The notes beneath the pieces were generated by a model that did no database searches, was not told where the DNA came from, and saw only the letters and a list, made by a program, of their open reading frames with translations. Made by a program: the position numbers and the translations under genes. Positions 33,174-39,636 of a DNA stretch of 57,586 bases are shown in pieces (positions within the stretch are counted from its first letter, which is position 1; every line of letters begins with the position of its first letter). The stretch is from Gammaproteobacteria bacterium (GTDB lineage Bacteria; Pseudomonadota; Gammaproteobacteria; Enterobacterales; Neiellaceae). The stretch lies in contig JAFOOX010000033.1 of the NCBI GenBank assembly GCA_017425245.1, forward strand, positions 1 through 57,586. Direction: 5' to 3'.

Positions 33174-33722
33174 TCAAGGCTGCTGCAACCAGATCCCCGG
33201 CTGGCGTTCCGGCAATGGCAAACGGCCATTAAGACGAAATATGGTGGGATCCTCATTAACCCGCACAAACAACTGCGGACCACCATCATCACCAATCCAC
33301 AACACTTTCTGATAACCACCATCCGAGCCCAATTCAACGCGCCAGGCGGTGCCCTCGCCTTTACCCGGTTCAAACTGATGATAGCGGCCATAATTCTCGC
33401 GCAGTGAGGTTTCAGCGGCGACCACCTCACTGCGGGCCATGGCAATCACCAAGGCCGCCAGCGGTTCAACCTGCAGCGGCTGGCTGCTCGTCTGGTCCCG
33501 CCAGCCCCCCTCTTTGCGCACCGCATCGACCAAGCGCACACCGGCCGGATCATCGATCACCAGCCGGGTCAGCTTGTCACTGCCCACCAGCAGTTCCGGC
33601 AGCCAGAAGCGCTTTGGGGGCTTGGCATCGCCCACCGACAGCGCCCAGATACAGGCCAGCACCAGGGCCAGACTGACGGCGGCAAGGGTCATCTTGGTTC
33701 GACTGATCGGCGGTCTATACAT
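33174..33722 (-). CDS. Membrane-anchored DUF4340-like hypothetical protein
   Basis: 182 residues from the ATG at 33722 (GGAG upstream). One N-terminal membrane helix (MTLAAVSLALVLACIWAL) and a periplasmic beta-rich domain with LTRLVIDDPAGVRLVDAVR and a Trp at WRDQTS, loosely reminiscent of DUF4340 domains (RLxI, GxxVxLxR, W). I am not certain of the family. It is convergent with hns and divergent from rcsF across a 127-bp gap. Confidence 0.72.
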   Translation of the reverse strand: MYRPPISRTKMTLAAVSLALVLACIWALSVGDAKPPKRFWLPELLVGSDKLTRLVIDDPAGVRLVDAVRKEGGWRDQTSSQPLQVEPLAALVIAMARSEVVAAETSLRENYGRYHQFEPGKGEGTAWRVELGSDGGYQKVLWIGDDGGPQLFVRVNEDPTIFRLNGRLPLPERQPGIWLQQP

Positions 33723-33849
33723 CACCCAAGCTCCATACAGAATTTCTGGCGCGCATTGTGCCACAGCACAACCGATCTGCCGCCAGCCATCAAAGGCTGG
33801 CACAATACAGGCCGCCCTTTTGTCACCGACTTTCTGCCGAGGACTCCCC

Positions 33850-34227
33850 ATGCGCCTTGCCGCTTTCGCTGCGGTGTTACTGCTGGCCGGTTGTGCTACC
33901 AGCTGGACCTTTGAATCCAACCTCGATCCGCAGGCCATCAGTGACTATTTCGCTCCCGGCAGCGTCGTCGTGATCACGGCTGAGGCGACGGGCCAGCGCC
34001 CGACGCTGGGCCCGGTTAGCGGCGAAGCCTGCCAGGAGAGCACCGTTCAGGTACCTGTGACTGAAGCGGACGCCCGCACCGAACTGCGCGCCAAAGCCGC
34101 CCAAATGGGGGCGGAGGCGGTAGTGATCGAGCAGTGCACCACCCTTAGTGGTAAAGAGGCGCCCCCCTCTTGCCTGACTCTGATCCTGTGCAGCGGCCAC
34201 GCCTATGGCCCGGAGCCGGCGGCGTGA
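33850..34227 (+). CDS. rcsF: RcsF-like envelope-stress lipoprotein
   Basis: 125 residues; the lipobox AVLLLAGC gives Cys at 16. The C-terminal half matches RcsF: VSGEACQES, ELRAKAAQMGAEAVVIEQC, PSC and LILCSGHAYG, giving the four cysteines that form the non-consecutive disulfides of E. coli RcsF. The proline-rich spacer of the E. coli protein is much shorter here. RcsF is the outer-membrane sensor of the Rcs phosphorelay, but no other rcs genes are in view. It overlaps trmO by 4 bp, matching the rcsF-trmO adjacency of enterics. Confidence 0.82.
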   Translation: MRLAAFAAVLLLAGCATSWTFESNLDPQAISDYFAPGSVVVITAEATGQRPTLGPVSGEACQESTVQVPVTEADARTELRAKAAQMGAEAVVIEQCTTLSGKEAPPSCLTLILCSGHAYGPEPAA

Positions 34228-34976
34228 GCGATTTGCCGGCCAGCATCCACATTCAGCCTATCGGCCGGGTTTACAGCCCCTATCGCCAGAAGTTTGCCAT
34301 CCCCCGCCAACCCGGTCTGGTGTCGCAGGTGGAGGGGGTGATTGAACTGCTGGGCGAGTTTGCCAATGGCGATCTGGTGCGCGATCTGGAGGAGTTCAGC
34401 CACCTGTGGGTGATCTTCCTGTTTCATGCCACCGCCGCTGATGGCTGGACGCCGCTGATCCGCCCGCCACGGCTGGGCGGCAAGATCAAAAAAGGGGTGC
34501 TGGCCACCCGCTCCACCCACAGGCCCAATCCGCTGGGGTTATCGGTGGTGCGGCTGCTGCGGGTGGAGCAGCAGGCGGGCAAGGTACGGCTGGTGATCGC
34601 TGGCCATGATCTGCTGGATGGCACCCCGGTGGTCGACATCAAACCCTATCTGCCCTATGCCGATGCCCATGCCGATGCCCGGGGCGGCTTTGCCGATGAT
34701 CGGCCGACAACCGACATCGCCATCCGCTTTCACCCGGATGCCGAGCGCGAGCTGCTACGGCTGGCACCGCGCTATCCGCTGCTCAGGGCGCTGATCAGCG
34801 ACATCCTCAGCCAGGATCCACGGCCGGCTTACAAGAAAAGCCGCCCCCTGCCCCAGCGTTACGGCATGGCGCTGTATGACCGAAACATCCGCTGGCTGTT
34901 GGATGAACTGGGGATGGAGGTCACCGCCGTCGAACGGCTGAACGAACAGCTGCTGCAGGCCGCCGCTGACGACTGA
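34224..34976 (+). CDS. trmO: tRNA (N6-threonylcarbamoyladenosine37-N6)-methyltransferase
   Basis: 250 residues from a GTG at 34224 that overlaps the rcsF stop codon (GTGA). TsaA/TrmO beta-barrel domain: IHIQPIGRVYSPYRQKFAIP, EEFSHLWVIFLFHA, the S-adenosylmethionine-binding STHRPNPLGLSVVRLL, and DLLDGTPVVDIKPYLPYAD. The C-terminal domain (PLPQRYGMALYDRNIRW) is also present. It methylates t6A37 in tRNA-Thr. Confidence 0.93.
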   Translation: MSDLPASIHIQPIGRVYSPYRQKFAIPRQPGLVSQVEGVIELLGEFANGDLVRDLEEFSHLWVIFLFHATAADGWTPLIRPPRLGGKIKKGVLATRSTHRPNPLGLSVVRLLRVEQQAGKVRLVIAGHDLLDGTPVVDIKPYLPYADAHADARGGFADDRPTTDIAIRFHPDAERELLRLAPRYPLLRALISDILSQDPRPAYKKSRPLPQRYGMALYDRNIRWLLDELGMEVTAVERLNEQLLQAAADD

Positions 34977-34981
34977 GCGCT

Positions 34982-35614
34982 ATGACCACCAACCCCCAGC
35001 CCCTGGCCAGCCCTGAACAGATTGCCCAGCACCAGCGCCGCTTAAGCTGGATGCCTTGGCTCTATTTCCGCTTAAAGGCCAAGCAGCGGCAGTGGGCCGA
35101 GCCCTGGCAGGCTGAGATCCGCGCCCGACTGATGGCGCTGGAGACCATCGAGCTGGCCGACTCCTGCTTTGTTGCCCCCGAGGCCCAGCTGTTTGCCGAG
35201 CCGGGGCGCTCAATCCGTATTGGTGAACGCAGCTTTATCGCCGCCACCGCCTTCCTCCATGGTCCACTGACCATCGGCAATGATGTCGGCATCAACCATG
35301 GCTGCAGCCTCGATGGTGGCCGTGGCGGCATCCACATTGGCGATGGCTGCCGCATCGCCAGCGGCGTGGCCATCTACGCCTTTAACCACGGCCTTGATGC
35401 CAGCCGGCCGATCCGTCAGCAGCCGGTGACCAGTCAGGGGGTGGTGATCGGCCACGATGTCTGGATCGGCAGCCGGGTGTGCATTCGTGACGGCGTCACC
35501 ATTGGCGACCATGTGGTGATCGGTATGGGCAGCGTGGTCACCCGCGATCTGCCCGCCTGGTCCATCGCCGCCGGTAACCCGGCGCGGGTAATCGGTGACA
35601 GGCGCGAACGCTAA
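34982..35614 (+). CDS. Left-handed beta-helix (hexapeptide) acyltransferase
   Basis: 210 residues, 5 bp after trmO, so probably co-transcribed. N-terminal helices (SWMPWLYFRLKAKQRQW) precede hexapeptide repeats: SIRIGERSFIAATAFLHGP, LTIGNDVGINHGCSLDGG, HIGDGCRIASGVAIYAFNHG with the catalytic histidine, and WIGSRVCIRDGVTIGDHVVI. The ending SVVTRDLPAWSIAAGNPARV is typical of maltose/galactoside O-acetyltransferase and LPS-modifying relatives. Acetyl-CoA donor likely; acceptor unknown. Confidence 0.9.
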   Translation: MTTNPQPLASPEQIAQHQRRLSWMPWLYFRLKAKQRQWAEPWQAEIRARLMALETIELADSCFVAPEAQLFAEPGRSIRIGERSFIAATAFLHGPLTIGNDVGINHGCSLDGGRGGIHIGDGCRIASGVAIYAFNHGLDASRPIRQQPVTSQGVVIGHDVWIGSRVCIRDGVTIGDHVVIGMGSVVTRDLPAWSIAAGNPARVIGDRRER

Positions 35615-35927
35615 AAGCACCAGCCCCCAATGCCAGTCTGTTAACAGCTGCAAGGCTATTTCAGCCGTTGACTGCGGTGTCAAAGAAAAGGCCACGGCCA
35701 TGCTGCAGTGCTGCAGTGCTGGAGCTATTGCGCGGGCGGGGTGTTGACGGCAGGACGCCGTCTACAAGCGTACAGGGAAGTATTCATAGCGTCCCCGACC
35801 GGGCAATAGCGCAAGCGCTGCCTGGCTGCTCAAGTTCACAACCCTGCCTTTGGCGGTTATTGCCTTAACTGACTGGCATTGCAGCGCCAGCGCCCCGGCT
35901 GAACCGGCAGCGCTGACGCGCGATCTG
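35615..35927. other. Non-coding gap between convergent genes
   Basis: 313 bp between the hexapeptide transferase and the end of the envelope operon. No convincing gene and no canonical terminator. A short tandem GCTGCAGT x2 (35702-35717) and several weak inverted repeats are visible. Confidence 0.5.
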
Positions 35928-36911
35928 TTACTGAGGCAGGAAGGCCACCGCCCATTTGGTGGTGGTACGGGCCACATCACGGCTACCGAAGTTCAGGCTC
36001 TTTAAGCGTGCCACCAGCTTCTTCTCCAGCTCCGGGCTGGCCAGCTGGCTGCTCACCACCTTGACGCTGCTGACCTTGCCCGAAGGCTCAATCACCAGCT
36101 CAAACATCACCTTGCCCTTGAGCAGCGGGTTCTTGCGCAACTCGCGGTTATACAGGGTGTAGAGGCTGGCCTTGGCCCGCTCCAGCACCAGCCGTACCTC
36201 CTCTTCGCTACGGCCGCCACCGTGGCCGCTACTACTGCTGCGGGCCGTGGCCTGCTGCTGACGACCCTGCTCGGCGCGCGATCCCTGCACGCTGCTGGTG
36301 CTGCGTCCGGCCACGCTGGCGCCACCGGTGGTGCGGCTGACTGCGGCACTGTTGATGCCGCCGCTGCCGGCCGCCACGCCGGCGGTGATCAGGGCGCGAT
36401 CGACCTGGGGCGCATCGCCGACCACGGCGCTGGCATCATCGGTCAGGGGGCCAGCCCCCAAGTCGCTGTCGGCCAATTCACGCAGTGCCGCCAGATCATC
36501 CTCAGCCGCCATCACCCCGGCTGCGGCCGCCCGCTGGCGGGCCTGCTCACGGCTCGGGCTGACCACCGGCTGACGGCTCACCGGCTGAGGCTTGGGCTCC
36601 GGCTTCACCTCGGGCTTGGGCTCGGGTTTCGGCTCAGGCTTGGGCTTTTCCGGTTCTGGTTTGGGCTCCGGTTTTGGCTCCGGCTTGGGCGGCGGCGGGA
36701 TCTCCCGCTCCTCCAGCAGAATGCGCGCCAGTTGCGGCGGCAGCGCCTCCTCCTCCTCGCGCAGCGGTTCGGGCAGTTCAATCCAGGCCACCACCAGCGC
36801 CAGCAGCAAGCTAACGGTAACCAGACTGCGCCACAGCTGACGATAGAGGCGGTCGGCTGCCGCATCGCTGACCAGAATCGGCTCGCTGGTGCGCAGCAGT
36901 TCAACCGCCAT
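35928..36911 (-). CDS. TonB-like energy transducer with AgmX/PglI C-terminal domain
   Basis: 327 residues from the ATG at 36911 (GGGAGG upstream); 11 bp overlap with the ExbD gene before it. A short cytoplasmic start, one membrane helix (~30-46), then a Pro/Glu/Lys spacer (~71-110, repeats of KPEPKPEP) that could span the periplasm. A low-complexity Ser/Gly/Gln region follows. The C-terminal ~95 residues (VRLVLERAKASLYTLYNREL, GKVMFELVIEPSGKVSSVKV) form the AgmX/PglI TonB-like domain known from Myxococcus gliding proteins. Last gene of the operon. It probably carries force from the ExbB/ExbD motor to outer-membrane partners. Confidence 0.88.
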   Translation of the reverse strand: MAVELLRTSEPILVSDAAADRLYRQLWRSLVTVSLLLALVVAWIELPEPLREEEEALPPQLARILLEEREIPPPPKPEPKPEPKPEPEKPKPEPKPEPKPEVKPEPKPQPVSRQPVVSPSREQARQRAAAAGVMAAEDDLAALRELADSDLGAGPLTDDASAVVGDAPQVDRALITAGVAAGSGGINSAAVSRTTGGASVAGRSTSSVQGSRAEQGRQQQATARSSSSGHGGGRSEEEVRLVLERAKASLYTLYNRELRKNPLLKGKVMFELVIEPSGKVSSVKVVSSQLASPELEKKLVARLKSLNFGSRDVARTTTKWAVAFLPQ

Positions 36912-37470
36912 GGGCGCCTCCCGCTGCCGGTGCATCAGCCCCAGCCATAGGCCCAGTTGCAGCGCCACTCATAGGCGTCGCCGCCTTCATCACCGCCAGC
37001 TGGATATTGCGATACTCACTGGCACCACAGGTGGCCATCAAGCGCTTGAGCACCGCATAGGGCAGTGCTGCGTCGCCCATGATGGTGACCGGCCGCCCCA
37101 GCGGCCGCTCGGCCTCGGCCAAGGGCGGGCGGCGCCCGGCCTGATGGCGCAGTTCGGCCAGCAGCGGCTCATCGATCAGGGTGTCGCCGGCGGTGAAAGC
37201 GGCAAGGCTGGTCACTGCCCGCCCTTGCACCATGATGTCGCTGGCGGTGACGCTGATCAGCAGGGTCTCTGTCGGCGGGGTTTCGGCCACCGATTCCGGC
37301 AGCTTGATCTGCTTGTTGCTCTGCAGCACCTGCACATCACCGCTGTTGACCATCAGGAAGAACACCAGAATGGTGAAGATATCCATCAGCGACACCAGAT
37401 TGATGGTGGAGGCGCCGCCCCAGCGCCGCTTGTGGCGGGCCAGACGACGGGCACGGGCCGACTGCTTCAT
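36901..37470 (-). CDS. ExbD/TolR homologue with intact membrane aspartate
   Basis: 189 residues. One N-terminal membrane helix, INLVSLMDIFTILVFFLMV, keeps the aspartate that carries protons in ExbD/TolR/MotB. The periplasmic domain (PVTIMGDAALPYAVLKRLMA) is a TolR-type fold with a Gly/Ala-rich tail. It overlaps the other exbD gene by 4 bp upstream and the TonB-like gene downstream. With the ExbB homologue it would form the inner-membrane motor. Confidence 0.9.
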   Translation of the reverse strand: MKQSARARRLARHKRRWGGASTINLVSLMDIFTILVFFLMVNSGDVQVLQSNKQIKLPESVAETPPTETLLISVTASDIMVQGRAVTSLAAFTAGDTLIDEPLLAELRHQAGRRPPLAEAERPLGRPVTIMGDAALPYAVLKRLMATCGASEYRNIQLAVMKAATPMSGAATGPMAGADAPAAGGAHGG

Positions 37471-38000
37471 GGTGCGGCTCCTGTGCTGGCGGCAGGCCCA
37501 TCGCGGCGCGGCGGCGCATCACCCAAGGCCACCTCGGGGAACAGCTCGGCATCAACCACGCTGGCGGCCACCACTGCCTTGAAGCTGCGCACGCTGTCCA
37601 TGGTGGTCACCAGATGCTGATAGCTGATGCCAGCCTCCAGCAGCAGGGTGATCTCACGCTGATCGAGCTGCTTGCTCTGCAGGGTCTGTTTCAGATCTTT
37701 GAGGAAACTAGCGAGGCCAGCGAAATCGGGTTTGCCATCAACCAGCGGGAACTGGCGCAGCGGCACCCCGGCCGGATAGTTGAGTTCAAAGCGATCGGCG
37801 CGCACCACCAGCTCCAGCCGCTTGGCCGGTGGCTGCTGGGCGGCGGCGGCAGCGGCCTCCGGCAGACGCAGCGGCACAATCGACAGCTGAGTGAACACCA
37901 TGTTGAGCAGCAGCACTGGCACCAACACGATCATCAGGTTCATAAAACTGGTGATGTCGAGCTCGGTCGCCCTCTGCTGCGGCCGGCGAAGATTGCGCAT
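37467..38000 (-). CDS. ExbD/TolR homologue with Asn at the proton-carrying position
   Basis: 177 residues. The membrane helix reads LDITSFMNLMIVLVPVLLL. Aligned with the classic NVTPLVDVMLVLL, the proton-carrying aspartate is replaced by asparagine. The periplasmic domain ends with SYQHLVTTMDSVRSFKAVVA. It sits between the ExbB gene (3 bp away) and the second exbD (4-bp overlap). A heteromeric pair in which only one member carries protons is plausible. Confidence 0.88.
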   Translation of the reverse strand: MRNLRRPQQRATELDITSFMNLMIVLVPVLLLNMVFTQLSIVPLRLPEAAAAAAQQPPAKRLELVVRADRFELNYPAGVPLRQFPLVDGKPDFAGLASFLKDLKQTLQSKQLDQREITLLLEAGISYQHLVTTMDSVRSFKAVVAASVVDAELFPEVALGDAPPRRDGPAASTGAAP

Positions 38001-38003
38001 GGC

Positions 38004-38660
38004 TCAGGCCCGGTTGTTATCGGCGCAGGTGCGCTGATAGCTGAGCAGGTTAAGCAGGCGAATGCCGGCCATCTCGATGCCATCCACCACCGCTGCGGTG
38101 CGGCTCTGCATCACGCTGTGGATCAGCGACAGTGGGATGGCGGTCATCAAGCCAAAAGCGGTGGTGTTCATGGCGATGGAGATGCTCTTGGAGAGCAGTG
38201 CGGCCTTTTCGGCCGGATCGGCATTGGCCACCGCGGTAAAGGCGGCAATGAGGCCGATGATGGTGCCGAGCAGGCCAAGCAGGGTGGCGATGTTGGCCAG
38301 GGTGGCGAGATAGGGGGTGCGCTTCTCCAGCCGGATCATCACCTCCATCACCCCCTCCTCCATGGCGTACTCCACATCCTCGCGGCGCTGGGCGTGATCA
38401 AGACGGGCGAGGCCCGCACCCAGCACCCGCAGCAGCGGCGCCTTGGCATTGGCGGCGGCGGTGACAATGGCCTGCAGATCGCCCTGTTTGAGCGCTGCAT
38501 CCACCACTTTGCCCGCCTTGCGATTGAGCCCCACGGCCCGGCTGATGGTCAGCCAGCGTTCGATGGCAATGGCCAGCCCCACCGCCATCACCAGCGCGAT
38601 CGGGTACATGAACAGGCCGCCTTCCTGAAAGAAGCGGATGATGGTCTGAGTGATTTCCAT
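38004..38660 (-). CDS. MotA/TolQ/ExbB proton-channel family protein
   Basis: 218 residues. An N-terminal helix (MYPIALVMAVGLAIAIERWL), a cytoplasmic segment, and the two-helix channel core TPYLATLANIATLLGLLGTI and ISIAMNTTAFGLMTAIPLSL with the conserved Thr residues. Forms the channel of a proton-motive-force motor with ExbD partners. A 131-bp gap separates it from the 87-residue gene upstream, the longest gene-free gap near the end of the operon, so an internal promoter is possible. Confidence 0.93.
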   Translation of the reverse strand: MEITQTIIRFFQEGGLFMYPIALVMAVGLAIAIERWLTISRAVGLNRKAGKVVDAALKQGDLQAIVTAAANAKAPLLRVLGAGLARLDHAQRREDVEYAMEEGVMEVMIRLEKRTPYLATLANIATLLGLLGTIIGLIAAFTAVANADPAEKAALLSKSISIAMNTTAFGLMTAIPLSLIHSVMQSRTAAVVDGIEMAGIRLLNLLSYQRTCADNNRA

Positions 38661-38791
38661 GGTCGGTCGCTACCTCATTGCTCTGGCCGGCTGGCCTGGT
38701 TCAACAGTAAAAGGGGTTGGCGTGGTGTGGCTGATGCCGCAACCATGCCAAGGTTCAAAACTCTGCTCTGTCGGTCATTCATCAGCGGCGA

Positions 38792-39055
38792 TCAGCGCGC
38801 TGGCGCCGGTTGCGCTTCCAGCGCCAGCCGGTACTGCAGCTCGCTGCGCTCCAGCGCTGCCAGCGGCTGCTGCAACAGCAACTGATCCAGCTGCTGCTCC
38901 AGCGCCGCGCCATCCCCCGGCTTCTGCCACGGCAGGATGTAAATCACCCGTGGCTGCTCCTGGCTGCCACTGATGGTGCTTTCTACCTCCACCACCGGCT
39001 CGGCCGTGAGCGGCGCCGCCAATGCCAGCCCGACTAAGATCAACCAGCGGGTCAT
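38792..39055 (-). CDS. Small periplasmic protein of the envelope operon
   Basis: 87 residues from the ATG at 39055 with GGAGG upstream, overlapping the preceding stop codon by 4 bp. Signal peptide WLILVGLALAAPLTA. The mature part has ISGSQEQPRVIYILPWQKPG and a helical end (EQQLDQLLLQQPLAALERSE). No family recognised. Small proteins with a VIYILPWxKP-like segment seem to travel with this type of operon, but that is recollection rather than a search. Confidence 0.78.
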   Translation of the reverse strand: MTRWLILVGLALAAPLTAEPVVEVESTISGSQEQPRVIYILPWQKPGDGAALEQQLDQLLLQQPLAALERSELQYRLALEAQPAPAR

Positions 39056-39636
39056 AACGGTTCCTCCGTCGGCGCCTCGGGGGCACTGGCCTGCAGCAGC
39101 GCGATCCACTGTTTGGCTTCATCGCTCCTGCTGCCGCCAGCGGCCACATGGGCCTGATAATGGGCCAGTGCCTGCTGCGGCTGGCCAAGATAGATCTCCG
39201 CCAGCACCCCGGCATCCAGATGCAGTTCAGCATCATCCGGGGCGAGCTTGAGGCCGGCAGCATAGGCTTCAGCAGCAGCCTTGAGATCGCCGGCGGCCCG
39301 CGCCACCCGGCCACAGAGGTGATAGCTGCGGGCAGTGGCGGCCGCCGTGACGGCCCCCTCACAGGCTTGGGCAGCCAAGGTCAGATCGCTCTGGGCCAAC
39401 GCCACCAGCCCGAGGTTGTACCAGGCCGGTTGCAGCCCCGGCTGGGCGCTGGTCAGCGCCAGATAACCATCGCGGGCGGTGGCTAACTCCCCCTGCTGCT
39501 GAGCCTTGAGGGCGGCAGCAAAGGCCGCGCTGCTGGCGCCATCAGCCGCCGGGGCCTCGCCTGCCGGGGGAGTTGGGGATGTGGTCGCACAGCCAAGCAG
39601 CAGCAGACTGAAGCCGAGGGCGAGAAGCTGCTTCAT
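39052..39636 (-). CDS. TPR lipoprotein (GltE/NfsE-like role)
   Basis: 194 residues from the ATG at 39636 (AAGGAGG upstream), with 4-bp overlaps at both ends. Lipobox SLLLLGC. About three TPR units, including LQPAWYNLGLVALAQSDLTL and DDAELHLDAGVLAEIYLGQ followed by PQQALAHYQAHV. By position and type it parallels the TPR lipoprotein of Myxococcus Glt/Nfs machines; orthology is not shown. Confidence 0.85.
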   Translation of the reverse strand: MKQLLALGFSLLLLGCATTSPTPPAGEAPAADGASSAAFAAALKAQQQGELATARDGYLALTSAQPGLQPAWYNLGLVALAQSDLTLAAQACEGAVTAAATARSYHLCGRVARAAGDLKAAAEAYAAGLKLAPDDAELHLDAGVLAEIYLGQPQQALAHYQAHVAAGGSRSDEAKQWIALLQASAPEAPTEEPL

